Below are positions 28,695 through 39,010 of a DNA stretch of 64,000 nucleotides, one piece after another. The notes below the pieces were generated by a model. That model saw nothing but the letters and a program-made list of their open reading frames with translations. It made no database searches and was not told the DNA's origin. A program made the translations under genes and the position numbers. Every line of letters begins with the position of its first letter. The first letter of the stretch is position 1. The DNA comes from Pseudomonas sp. UFMG81. GTDB lineage: Bacteria; Pseudomonadota; Gammaproteobacteria; Pseudomonadales; Pseudomonadaceae. The stretch lies in NCBI RefSeq assembly GCF_015354575.1, contig NZ_JACAFQ010000009.1, forward strand, positions 79,291 to 143,290. Reading direction: 5' to 3'.

Positions 28695-29159
28695 ATGCGT
28701 AAATCCGCTTTGCTGCTGGCCAGCTTCACCACCGTGTCGCTGCTGCTGGGCGGCTGCCAGTCGTCGCTGACCGGCGACAGCTACTCCCGTGACGAGGCCC
28801 GTCGCGTGCAGACCGTGCGCATGGGTACCATCGAATCGCTGCGTCCGGTCAAGATCGAAGGCACCAAAACGCCGATCGGCGGTGGCGCTGGCGCCATTGT
28901 CGGCGGCGTCGCCGGTAGCGCCATCGGCGGTGGCCGTGGCAGCATCGTTGCCGCCGTGATCGGCGCAGTAGCCGGCGGCCTGGCAGGTTCCGCCGCCGAA
29001 GAAGGCCTGACCCGCACCCAGGGCGTCGAGATCACCGTGCGTGAAGATGACGGCAGCACGCGTGCCTATGTGCAGCAAGTGCAGCAGAACGAGATCTTCC
29101 GCGTTGGTGAGCGCGTGCGCATCATGACCGTCGATGGCACCAGCCGCGTCACCCACTGA
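28695..29159 (+). CDS. slyB: SlyB-like glycine-zipper outer-membrane lipoprotein
   Basis: A 154-residue lipoprotein. Lipobox LGGC; then SGD/TGDSYSRDEARRVQTVRMGTI as in SlyB/PcpA. A double glycine zipper (GGGAGAIVGGVAGSAIGGG, then AAVIGAVAGGLAGSAAEEG) spans residues ~57-95 and should insert in or line the outer membrane. The C-terminal TQGVEITVREDDG also matches E. coli SlyB. Known role of the family: outer-membrane stability under stress. GGAG precedes ATG 28695 by eight bases. Confidence 0.9.
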   Translation: MRKSALLLASFTTVSLLLGGCQSSLTGDSYSRDEARRVQTVRMGTIESLRPVKIEGTKTPIGGGAGAIVGGVAGSAIGGGRGSIVAAVIGAVAGGLAGSAAEEGLTRTQGVEITVREDDGSTRAYVQQVQQNEIFRVGERVRIMTVDGTSRVTH

Positions 29160-29165
29160 TCGCCA

Positions 29166-29214
29166 GGCAAAAAGAACCCCGACACGGCATGGCCGGTCGG
29201 GGTTTCTTTTTGCC
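29166..29214. terminator. Bidirectional terminator between slyB and nhaA
   Basis: The arms GGCAAAAAGAACCCCGAC and GTCGGGGTTTCTTTTTGCC pair with a short loop, leaving T-rich tails in both directions between convergent genes. Confidence 0.9.
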
Positions 29215-29222
29215 TGCTCGCT

Positions 29223-30398
29223 TTAGCTGAGGGCGGGCTTGCGGCTGGCCATGGCCGTGATCAGGTAACCGACCACTGCGGCGAAGAACGAGCCGGTGAG
29301 AATACCCATGCGGTCCATGCCTGCGTAGTCGCTGCTACCGGGTACGAAGGCCAGGGAACCGACGAACAGGCTCATGGTGAAGCCGATGCCACAGAGGATC
29401 GCCACCCCGAGCACCTGGCCCCAGTTGGCGCCGGCTGGTAGTGCCGCCAGGCGCAGCTTGACGGCGAGCCAGGTGAGACCGAACACGCCGACCGTCTTGC
29501 CGGCCAGCAGGCCAAGGGTAATGCCCATGGGCACGGGGTGAGTGAAGCTCTCTAGCGTCACCCCGGCCAACGAAACCCCGGCGTTGGCGAAGGCGAACAG
29601 CGGCAGGATGGCGTAGGCGACCCAAGGGTGCAGCGCGTGTTCCAGGCTCAGCAAGGGCGAGGTTTCGGCGTGCTTGGTGCGCAGCGGAATGCACAACGCC
29701 AGGGCCACGCCGGCCAGCGTGGCGTGCACGCCACTCTTGAGCACGCACACCCAGAGGATCAGGCCGATCACCAGGTAGGGGCCCAGCTTGACCACACCCA
29801 GGCGATTCATGGCCAGCAGCGCCACCAGGCAGGCACCGGCCAGCATCAGTGACAGACTGGAAAGCGTGCCGGAGTAGAACAGGGCGATGACGATGATCGC
29901 ACCCAGGTCGTCGATGATCGCCAGGGTCATCAGGAACAGCTTCAGCGACACGGGTACACGCTTGCCCAGCAACGCCAGCACGCCCAGGGCGAAGGCGATG
30001 TCGGTGGCGGTGGGGATCGCCCAGCCGGCCACGGCGGCCGGGTTGTCGCGGTTGATGAACCAGTAGATCAGCGCCGGCACCACCATGCCGCCGATGGCTG
30101 CGGTGGCGGGCAGGATCACCTGTGAGGGCTTGGACAGGTGGCCGTCGACCACCTCGCGCTTGACCTCCAGGCCGATGAGCAGGAAGAACAGCGCCATCAG
30201 GCCGTCGTTGATCCACAGCAGCAGGGGCTTGGCGATTTGCAGGGCACCGACCTGCACGGCGACCGGCACTTCGAGCAGGCCGTTGTACAGGTAGGAAAGC
30301 GGCGAATTGTTGATGATCAGGGCCAGCACGGCGGCGGCGATCAGCAGCAGGCCGCTGGCAGCTTCCAATTGGAAGAAACGAGCGAAGAGGCTACGCAC
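29223..30398 (-). CDS. nhaA: Na+/H+ antiporter NhaA
   Basis: Inner-membrane antiporter that exports Na+ (or Li+) for protons. The 391-residue length fits. The ion-binding double Asp is in [16 protein letters not shown] (helix V); the helix IV unwound segment is around [17 protein letters not shown]. Multiple transmembrane helices are evident. The frame is open to GTG 30440, but GTG 30398 is preceded by a GGAG site and gives the start normal for Pseudomonas NhaA ([15 protein letters not shown]), so it is chosen. Confidence 0.95.
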   Translation of the reverse strand: MRSLFARFFQLEAASGLLLIAAAVLALIINNSPLSYLYNGLLEVPVAVQVGALQIAKPLLLWINDGLMALFFLLIGLEVKREVVDGHLSKPSQVILPATAAIGGMVVPALIYWFINRDNPAAVAGWAIPTATDIAFALGVLALLGKRVPVSLKLFLMTLAIIDDLGAIIVIALFYSGTLSSLSLMLAGACLVALLAMNRLGVVKLGPYLVIGLILWVCVLKSGVHATLAGVALALCIPLRTKHAETSPLLSLEHALHPWVAYAILPLFAFANAGVSLAGVTLESFTHPVPMGITLGLLAGKTVGVFGLTWLAVKLRLAALPAGANWGQVLGVAILCGIGFTMSLFVGSLAFVPGSSDYAGMDRMGILTGSFFAAVVGYLITAMASRKPALS

Positions 30399-30519
30399 GG
30401 GTGAGGGCTCTCCAGTAGCTGGGTTGAAACGGGCGTACACCCTAGCGCGTGAAGATATGCTTTAAAACAAAAACTATATTCTTTTTTGTTATATGTTGTT
30501 GCCGGGTCGCTCCCAGCCC

Positions 30520-30600
30520 GTAGGAGCCAGCCTTGTTGGCGAACGGTGCCACCGCCAATAGCGGGCTGGCCCTTGTTCGCCAGCAAGGCTGGCTCCTACA
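30520..30600. repeat. REP-like inverted pair
   Basis: GTAGGAGCCAGCCTTGTTGGCGAAC faces GTTCGCCAGCAAGGCTGGCTCCTAC. It is a variant of the other REPs, with CAGCCTTG arms, between nhaA and the FAD oxidoreductase gene. Confidence 0.8.
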
Positions 30601-30613
30601 GGGGGAGGGGCGC

Positions 30614-32224
30614 TCAGTTCAAACCGAGCATGTCCCGCGCTACAGCTTCGGCGATGCGGATGCCGTCGACACCGGCGGACAAGATACCACCGGCATAGCC
30701 AGCACCTTCACCCGCCGGGAACAGGCCCTTGAGGTTCAGGCTCTGGTAACTGGCGTCACGGGTGATGCGCAGCGGTGAGGAGGTGCGCGTCTCGATCCCG
30801 GTCAATACCGCGTCGTGCAGGTTGTAGCCCTTGATCTGGCGGTCGAAGGCCGGCAATGCCTCGCGGATTGCCTCGATGGCGAAGTCCGGCAGGCTTGGCG
30901 CCAGGTCGCAGAGAGTGACGCCCGGCTTGTACGAAGGCTCGACGCTGCCCAGCGCCGTGGACGGGCGCCCGGCCACGAAGTCACCAACCAGCTGCGCCGG
31001 TGCCTGGTAGTTGCTGCCGCCCATGACATAGGCGTGGGCTTCCAGGCGCTCCTGCAGTTCGATGCCGGCCAGCGGGCTGCCCGGGTAGTCGCGTTCCGGG
31101 TCGATGCCGACGACGATACCCGAGTTGGCGTTGCGCTCGTTACGCGAATACTGGCTCATGCCGTTGGTGACCACGCGGCCTGGCTCGCTGGTGGCGGCGA
31201 CCACGGTACCGCCTGGGCACATGCAGAAGCTGTACACCGAACGGCCGTTCTTGGCGTGGTGCACCAGTTTGTAGTCGGCGGCGCCGAGTTTCGGGTGGCC
31301 GGCATACTTGCCCAGGCGCGCCTTGTCGATCAGCGACTGCGGGTGCTCGATACGGAAACCGACCGAGAACGGCTTGGCTTCCATGAACACGCCCTTGGCA
31401 TGCAGCATGCGGAAGGTGTCACGGGCGCTGTGGCCAAGGGCGAGCACCACATGGCGCGAGAGCAGCTGTTCGCCGCTTTGCAGCACCACGCCGGTCAGTT
31501 GCTCACCGTCGACCAGCAGGTCGGTGACCTTCTGTTCGAAGCGCACTTCACCGCCAAGCGAGATGATCTCTTCGCGCATCTTCTCGACCATGCTGGTCAG
31601 GCGGAAGGTGCCGATGTGCGGCTTGTTGATGTAGAGGATCTCTTCCGGCGCGCCGGCCTTGACGAACTCTTCCAGCACCTTGCGGCCATGGTGCTGCGGG
31701 TCCTTGATCTGGCTGTACAGCTTGCCGTCGGAGAAGGTCCCGGCGCCGCCTTCGCCGAACTGCACGTTGGATTCAGGGTTGAGCACACTCTTGCGCCACA
31801 GGCCCCAGGTATCCTTGGTGCGCTGGCGCACTTCCTTGCCGCGCTCGAGCACGATCGGCTTGAAGCCCATCTGCGCCAGCAGCAGGCCGGCGAAGATGCC
31901 ACAAGGGCCGAAACCGACCACGATCGGGCGCGCCTGCGGGGCGGTTTTGGCGTGGCCGACGAACTTGTAGCTGACATCCGGCGCTACGCTGATCTTCGGA
32001 TCGTCGGCGAACACGCGCAGCAGTTCGTCTTCGTTGCTCGCTTCCAGATCGATGGTGTAGATGAACAGCAGTTCGCTGTTCTTTTTGCGCGCGTCATAGC
32101 TGCGCTTGAACAGGGTGAAACCGAGCAGTTGCTCATCCGCGATGCCCAGGCGCTGGACGATGGCCGCGCGCAGCTCTTCGTCGGAGTGGTCCAGGGGCAG
32201 CTTGAGTTCGGTGATTCGTAGCAT
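30614..32224 (-). CDS. FAD-dependent NAD(P) oxidoreductase (YhiN/HI0933-like)
   Basis: A 536-residue flavoprotein. An N-terminal ~90-residue alpha/beta domain (LRITELKLPLDHSDEELRAAI) precedes a dinucleotide-binding motif VVGFGPCGIFAGLLLAQMG near residue 105. The FAD C-terminal motif is GLFPAGEGAGYAGGILSAGVDGI. NVQFGEGGAGTFSDGKLYS is typical of this uncharacterised dehydrogenase family. Start ATG 32224 is preferred over an upstream alternative. Substrate unknown. Confidence 0.88.
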   Translation of the reverse strand: MLRITELKLPLDHSDEELRAAIVQRLGIADEQLLGFTLFKRSYDARKKNSELLFIYTIDLEASNEDELLRVFADDPKISVAPDVSYKFVGHAKTAPQARPIVVGFGPCGIFAGLLLAQMGFKPIVLERGKEVRQRTKDTWGLWRKSVLNPESNVQFGEGGAGTFSDGKLYSQIKDPQHHGRKVLEEFVKAGAPEEILYINKPHIGTFRLTSMVEKMREEIISLGGEVRFEQKVTDLLVDGEQLTGVVLQSGEQLLSRHVVLALGHSARDTFRMLHAKGVFMEAKPFSVGFRIEHPQSLIDKARLGKYAGHPKLGAADYKLVHHAKNGRSVYSFCMCPGGTVVAATSEPGRVVTNGMSQYSRNERNANSGIVVGIDPERDYPGSPLAGIELQERLEAHAYVMGGSNYQAPAQLVGDFVAGRPSTALGSVEPSYKPGVTLCDLAPSLPDFAIEAIREALPAFDRQIKGYNLHDAVLTGIETRTSSPLRITRDASYQSLNLKGLFPAGEGAGYAGGILSAGVDGIRIAEAVARDMLGLN

Positions 32225-32327
32225 GGCAGGGTCCAGTATCCCGGCCATGGGCGGCCGGCGGCTTTACACAAACCGCCAAGTATAAGCTGTTCGCCGCCCC
32301 GACTGGCAGGATAAAAACACCCGGCGA

Positions 32328-33002
32328 TCAGAGGTCGCGGGCACCGCCGTAGTAGGCGCAGCCCTGCAGGGTCTTGCCATCGATGCGCAGCTCGGCTTTG
32401 AGGTGGCGGATGGCACCGGTGGCCACGTCGACGCAGCGTTGTGGCGCGACCCACAGTTCGACGCGCTGGCCATTGGCTTCACTGGACAGGCTCAGGCCAC
32501 CGCCAGGCAGTTCTTCTTCAAGGAACGGCAGTGGCAGGGGTTCCTGGCCTACACGGTTGAGGACCATGCCCTTGCCGCTGGCCTTGATGTCCCAGTCTGG
32601 CTCGTGGCCGCTGGCGCGCAGGGTCAGTTGCTTGAAGTTGGGGTCTTCGCAGCCGTGGGCGGTGGGCTCCAGGCGATACAGCCGGGTCACCTCGATCTGC
32701 CCGTCGGTGTTGGCCTGCTTGCTCCCGGCCAGGCGGCCGCGCACATCGGCGAACAGCTTGTCGGCGGCATCGTCGGCCAGGTTGGAGGCCTCCTGCAGGA
32801 TGCCGGTGGCGCCAGCATCGTTGATCACGAAGCGGCGGCTTTCATTGCAGGGCTTGAACAGCAGGTGGCCGCCACCGGCGCTCAATTCGCCCTGCATGCG
32901 CGTGGTGCCCAGGTTCGGGTCGACCGGTTTTTCGGCCAGCATCTGGCAGCCGGCGAAGAGGGGCAGCAGGGTGGCGAGCAGCAGGGGAGGGGTGAGGCGC
33001 AT
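32328..33002 (-). CDS. Lipoprotein of unknown function
   Basis: A 224-residue protein with a signal and lipobox LFAGC. The body has five Cys (in FKPCNE, HGCED, PQRCVD and QGCAYYGG), likely forming periplasmic disulfides. The ends resemble COG3650-type membrane proteins: HLLFKPCNESRRF near the start and LRIDGKTLQGCAYYGG at the end, the latter META-like. Start ATG 33002 has GGAG nine bases upstream. Confidence 0.75.
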   Translation of the reverse strand: MRLTPPLLLATLLPLFAGCQMLAEKPVDPNLGTTRMQGELSAGGGHLLFKPCNESRRFVINDAGATGILQEASNLADDAADKLFADVRGRLAGSKQANTDGQIEVTRLYRLEPTAHGCEDPNFKQLTLRASGHEPDWDIKASGKGMVLNRVGQEPLPLPFLEEELPGGGLSLSSEANGQRVELWVAPQRCVDVATGAIRHLKAELRIDGKTLQGCAYYGGARDL

Positions 33003-33068
33003 CGGGCGGGCTCCGGGGAACTGTGCAAAAGAGCTGGCCACGTTACTCAGGGTAAGCAGGGATCACAA

Positions 33069-33146
33069 GGCCCCATCGCGGGGCAAGCCCGCTGCCACGC
33101 TGTGGGAATGACTGGCGTGGGTGCGGGCTTGCCCCGCGATGGGGCC
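33069..33146. repeat. REP inverted pair
   Basis: GGCCCCATCGCGGGGCAAGCC faces GGGCTTGCCCCGCGATGGGGCC upstream of the lipoprotein gene and beyond the end of the braDEFG transcript. Confidence 0.85.
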
Positions 33147-33158
33147 ATTACAGACACC

Positions 33159-33183
33159 AAAAAAAAGGGCCCGAAGGCCCTTT
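33159..33183 (-). terminator. Intrinsic terminator of the braDEFG operon
   Basis: On the minus strand AAGGGCC-TTCG-GGCCCTT is followed by seven or more T, just after the braG stop. Confidence 0.9.
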
Positions 33184-33189
33184 GATCAT

Positions 33190-33891
<702 letters not shown>

Positions 33892-34659
33892 TTACGCCTC
33901 CCCCAGGTAGGCCTTGATCACATCAGGGTTGCCGCGAATCTCTTCCGGCGTGCCGTCGGCCAGGGGCGTGCCCTGGTTGATCACCACGATGTGGTCGGAA
34001 ATGCTCATCACCAGTTTCATGTCGTGCTCGATCAGCAGCACGGTCACGTTGTGGGATTCGCGCAGGTAGGCGATGAGGGCCTTGAGGTCCTCGGTCTCCT
34101 TGGGGTTCAGGCCGGCGGCCGGCTCGTCGAGCATGATAATGCGCGGTTGCGTCATCATGCAGCGGGCGATTTCCAGGCGCCGTTGCTGACCATAGGCGAG
34201 CGTGCCGGCGGTACGGTTGGCGAACTCGGTCAGGTTGACCTTCTCCAGCCAGTACTGGGCGCGCTCCATGGCCTCCTTTTCGCTGCGGCGGAAGCTTGGG
34301 GTCTTGAACAGGCCGGCGAAGAAGTTGGTGTTGAGGTGGCGGTGCTGGGCAATCAGCAGGTTCTCCAGCGCGGTCATTTCCTTGAACAGGCGCACGTTCT
34401 GGAAGGTCCGCACCACGCCCTTGCGGGCGATCTGATGGCCGGCCAGGCCCTGGATGGGCTGGCCGTCGAGCAGGATGGTGCCGCCGCTGGGCTTGTAGAA
34501 ACCGGTCAGGCAGTTGAACACGGTGGTCTTGCCGGCACCGTTCGGGCCGATCAGTGCCACCACCTGTTTCTCTTTCACGGTCAGGCCCACGCCGTTGACC
34601 GCCAACAAGCCGCCGAAGCGCATGCTCAGGCCGCTGACTTGCAAGATTTCGCGGCTCAT
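33892..34659 (-). CDS. braF: Branched-chain amino acid ABC transporter, ATPase BraF/LivG
   Basis: A 255-residue ABC ATPase. Walker [10 protein letters not shown]; an insertion between Walker A and signature typical of LivG ([19 protein letters not shown]); signature [15 protein letters not shown]; Walker [14 protein letters not shown]. The start codon overlaps the braE stop by four bases. Confidence 0.96.
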   Translation of the reverse strand: MSREILQVSGLSMRFGGLLAVNGVGLTVKEKQVVALIGPNGAGKTTVFNCLTGFYKPSGGTILLDGQPIQGLAGHQIARKGVVRTFQNVRLFKEMTALENLLIAQHRHLNTNFFAGLFKTPSFRRSEKEAMERAQYWLEKVNLTEFANRTAGTLAYGQQRRLEIARCMMTQPRIIMLDEPAAGLNPKETEDLKALIAYLRESHNVTVLLIEHDMKLVMSISDHIVVINQGTPLADGTPEEIRGNPDVIKAYLGEA

Positions 34660-35908
34660 CGAGGCAGCTCCATGTGCGGACGTTGCATAGGCAGCAAGCC
34701 TTGCGGACGCCAGATCATCATCAACACCATCAGCGCACCGAACATCAGCATCCGGTATTCGCTGAACTCACGCATCATCTCGGGCAGCAGGATCATCACG
34801 ATGGCCGCGAGAATCACGCCCAACTGCGAACCCATGCCACCCAGCACGACGATGGCGAGGATGATCGCCGACTCGATGAAGGTGAACGACTCCGGTGTCA
34901 CCAGCCCTTGGCGGGCGGCGAAGAAGCTGCCGGCGAAACCGGCGAAGCAGGCACCCAGGGTGAAGGCCGAAAGCTTGATCACGGTGGGGTTCAGGCCCAG
35001 CGCGCGGCAGGCGATCTCGTCTTCACGCAGCGCTTCCCAGGCACGGCCGATCGGCATGCGCAGCAGGCGGTTGATGACGAACAGCGCCAGCAGTGCCAGC
35101 AGCAGGGCGACCAGGTAGAGGAAGATGACCTTGTTGATCGAGTTGTACTGCAGCCCGAAGAACTCGTGGAAGGTCTGCATCCCCTCGGCGGCCTTGCGCT
35201 CGAAGGTCAGGCCGAAGAGCTCCGGCTTGGGGATGTTGCTGATGCCGTTGGGGCCGCCGGTCCAGTCGGTGAGGTTACGCAGGAACAGGCGAATGATCTC
35301 GCCGAAGCCCAGCGTCACGATCGCCAGGTAGTCACCACGCAGGCGCAGCACCGGGAAACCGAGCAGGAAGCCGAAGGTGGCGGCCATCAGGCCGGCGATC
35401 GGCAGGCACACCCAGAAGCTCCAGCCCAGGTAATGCGAGAGCATCGCGTAGCTGTAGGCGCCGACGGCGTAGAAGCCGACGTAACCCAGGTCAAGCAGGC
35501 CCGCCAGGCCGACCACGATGTTCAGGCCCAGGCCCAGCAACACGTAGATCAGGATCAGGGTGGCGATGTCGACCGCGCCGCGCGAACCGAAGAACGGCCA
35601 CACCAGTGCCGCGACGATCAGGCCGATGATGACGTAGCGCTGGGTCTTGGGCAGGGTGAGGTAGTTGCTGACGGCCGGCGGGATCAGCTTGCGATCCGAA
35701 CGGCGGCCCATCACTGCGCTCCACTGCCTGTCGAACAGCACGCGCAGGAACATCAGCACCGAGCAGACGGCGATGATGCTGATGGTGAACGACCCTTGGC
35801 TGTGCACGATCAGGCTGATGCCATCGATGCTCAGTTTCAGGCCCAGCACCGGGAAGGCCACGGCCCACACCAGCAAGGCGCTGAAGAACGCCTGTTTGAG
35901 ATTTCTGT

Positions 35909-35912
<4 letters not shown>
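34656..35912 (-). CDS. braE: Branched-chain amino acid ABC transporter, permease BraE/LivM
   Basis: A 418-residue permease. An N-terminal extension of about 100 residues with two helices, as in LivM, precedes the core with [29 protein letters not shown]. The cytoplasmic coupling loop is in [20 protein letters not shown]. It overlaps braD and braF by four bases on each side, so the operon is translationally coupled. Confidence 0.95.
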
Positions 35913-36832
<920 letters not shown>

Positions 36833-37017
36833 TACAGCGCTCCTAAAAACCTGATTTGCATTTCACTGGTGGGGGATGACCCCGGCCCATGTTCTCGTGG
36901 TCTTCGCCACGTGATCTTGTGCGGGCACTGCCAGGAAACCGCGGGTGACGGTTTTAAGATTTTCAGGTGGACCGGCCCCCGGATCGCGGGGATCAGGCCC
37001 ATAGAACCTCGTAAAAC

Positions 37018-37043
37018 AAAGCCCACTGCTCGCACAGTGGGCT
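37018..37043 (-). terminator. Terminator/attenuator after braC
   Basis: On the minus strand AAGCCCACTG-TGCGAG-CAGTGGGCTT is followed by TGTTTTAC. It lies between braC and braD and probably lets only part of transcription reach braDEFG. Confidence 0.85.
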
Positions 37044-37068
37044 TCTCGGTCAGCTATTAGTCACGCAG

Positions 37069-38184
37069 TTACTGAGGAGAGACTTCGGTCTTCGGCTTGC
37101 CGAAGTGCCATTCGTAGACCACGAACTTGAAGTCCTTCAGGTCGCCTTTGGCGTCGTACGACAGGTCGCCGGTCGGGGTCTTGAAGGTGCCGGCGTGGAT
37201 GGCGGCTGCCACCTTGTCGGTGTCTTCGGACTTGGCTGCCTTGATGCCTTCGGCGATCAGTTCCACAGCCGAGTAGGCCGGGAACACGAACGGGCCGCTT
37301 GGGTCTTTGCCGTCGGCCTTGATGGCGTCGACGATGGCCTTGTTCGCAGGGTCGGCGTCGAACGATTTCGGCAGGGTGACCAGCAGGCCTTCGGAGGCGC
37401 CCTGGGCGATCTGCGAGATGGAGTCGTTACCCACGCCTTCCGGGCCCATGAACTTGGCTTTCAGGCCTTTTTCTTGCGCCTGGCGCAGGATCAGGCCCAG
37501 CTCTGGGTGGTAGCCGCCGTAGTAGACGAAGTCGACGTTGTTCTGCTTGAGCTTCTGGATGATCGAGGAGAAGTCCTTGTCACCGGCGTTCAGGCCTTCG
37601 AAGACGGCAACCTTGGTGCCTTTGCCTTCGAGCGTGGTCTTGACCGCGGTGGCGATGCCTTCACCGTACTGCTGCTTGTCGTGCAGTACCGCAACCACTT
37701 TCGGTTTGACGTGGTCGGCGATGTAGTTGCCGGCAGCCGGGCCCTGGGCGCTGTCCAGGCCGATGGTGCGGAACACCAGCTTGTAGCCACGGGCAGTGAT
37801 TTCCGGCGAGGTGGCGGCGGGGGTGATCATGATCACGCCTTCGTCTTCGTAGATGTCCGACGCAGGCTGGGTGGAGCTGGAGCACAGGTGGCCGATGACG
37901 AACTTGACGCCGTCGTTGACCACTTTGTTGGCGACGGCAACGGCCTGTTTAGGGTCGCAGGCGTCGTCGTATTCCTTGGCTTCGAGCATCTTGCCATCGA
38001 CGCCGCCCTTGGCGTTGATGTCCTTGATGGCCTGTTTGGCGCCGACGAACTGCATGTCGCCGTATTGAGTCACCGGACCGGTTTTTGGACCGGCGATGCC
38101 GATCTTGATGGTGTCGGCGGCAAACGAATGGCTGGCAACCCCGGCCAGGACCATTGCGGCGAACAGCTTGGAAATCTTGATCAT
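37069..38184 (-). CDS. braC: Branched-chain amino acid binding protein BraC/LivK
   Basis: A 371-residue periplasmic binding protein. The signal peptide is cleaved after SHSFA. The mature start DTIKIGIAGPKTGPVTQYGD is typical of LIVAT-binding proteins, as are CDPKQAVAVANKVVNDGVKF and YDDACDP. It delivers branched-chain amino acids to the BraDE permease. It heads the operon and has its own terminator. The 360 bases upstream carry a palindrome at 38307-38322; no Lrp-type site was identified by eye. Confidence 0.96.
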   Translation of the reverse strand: MIKISKLFAAMVLAGVASHSFAADTIKIGIAGPKTGPVTQYGDMQFVGAKQAIKDINAKGGVDGKMLEAKEYDDACDPKQAVAVANKVVNDGVKFVIGHLCSSSTQPASDIYEDEGVIMITPAATSPEITARGYKLVFRTIGLDSAQGPAAGNYIADHVKPKVVAVLHDKQQYGEGIATAVKTTLEGKGTKVAVFEGLNAGDKDFSSIIQKLKQNNVDFVYYGGYHPELGLILRQAQEKGLKAKFMGPEGVGNDSISQIAQGASEGLLVTLPKSFDADPANKAIVDAIKADGKDPSGPFVFPAYSAVELIAEGIKAAKSEDTDKVAAAIHAGTFKTPTGDLSYDAKGDLKDFKFVVYEWHFGKPKTEVSPQ

Positions 38185-38306
38185 AGTGCTCCACTCATTC
38201 TGTTGTAATTCTTATAGTCCTGGAGGCCAGGGCTACAGACCGGGCGGGATGTGCGGCTGGCTACGCCTGACCGCAACCCCACCTTCCCCCGGAACATGTC
38301 CCGGAA

Positions 38307-38322
38307 ACTGTACCGGTACAGT
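38307..38322. promoter_or_regulatory. 16-bp perfect palindrome, candidate operator
   Basis: ACTGTACCGGTACAGT is fully self-complementary, in the otherwise gene-free 38185-38544 region between braC and the DUF2288 gene. It resembles a dimeric repressor operator. CTGT and ACAG are only six bases apart, so it is not a LexA box. Confidence 0.55.
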
Positions 38323-38544
38323 GTAGAGCGCCGCCCGAGCGCTTGAAAAGCGGGTGAAAAGCGTCTGTTTCCTGGGGTGTCGCCTGGTCGACATAAAAAT
38401 ACAGAAAAGCGCCATCACTTTGCCTGTACTCTCGGCCCCACCCCACAACTTCGGGCCGAATCGACCAAATTACGTATTTGAAACCGGGTTTTTCTGCAAA
38501 AATGCCGGCCTTTTTTGTTGGCCGATCTTTGCGCAGGTAAACCC

Positions 38545-38850
38545 ATGACTGATCAAGTAAGCACCCTCTATGCCAAATTGCTCGGCGAGACTGCCGTCAT
38601 CGAGTGGAAAGCCCTGGAGCGTTTCTGGGCCAAGGGTGACCTGATTTGGGTCGACCCCTGCCTCGACCTGGTCGTCGTTGCCGAGGCGATGGCCGAGAAT
38701 CGCAGCGAGATCTTCGCCAAGTGGCGCAGTGATGGCACTGTCGGGCCGGTTTCCACAGAGCAGGCAATGGACCTGCAAACCCGCGATCCAGAGATCTGGG
38801 CGGTGGTGGTTTCGCCGTTCATCGTGATTCAGGAAAAGAAAGCGGAATAA
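38545..38850 (+). CDS. DUF2288 family protein
   Basis: A 101-residue acidic soluble protein. The domain signature is LYAKLLGETAVIEWKALERF, then GDLIWVDPCLDLVVVAEAMAEN and WAVVVSPFIVIQEK. Start ATG 38545 is chosen because the sequence before it is not protein-like. The family has no known function. It converges on the tubulin-like gene. Confidence 0.88.
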   Translation: MTDQVSTLYAKLLGETAVIEWKALERFWAKGDLIWVDPCLDLVVVAEAMAENRSEIFAKWRSDGTVGPVSTEQAMDLQTRDPEIWAVVVSPFIVIQEKKAE

Positions 38851-38982
38851 GCACGCGCTTTTTTAGTGCGCGAAATCACCCAGGCGCATCGCGATGGTGC
38901 GCGTTGACGCTCACGTAAGGTGGAAGTAAGTAACAACGGCGGGGTGATTCGGCGGGGCGGTAACAGTTTACGGCATGCGTAA

Positions 38983-39003
38983 TGGGGCCGCGGAGCGGCC
39001 CCA
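38983..39003. terminator. Hairpin at the 3' end of the tubulin-like gene
   Basis: TGGGGCCGC-GGA-GCGGCCCCA, an 8-9 bp perfect stem, lies eight bases beyond the tubulin-like stop. It has no T-run on either strand, so termination strength is uncertain. Confidence 0.5.
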
Positions 39004-39010
39004 AATGGTT

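Noticed and set aside
38308..38321. LexA box upstream of braC
   Set aside because: CTGT and ACAG are separated by six bases, not eight, so it does not fit the LexA consensus.
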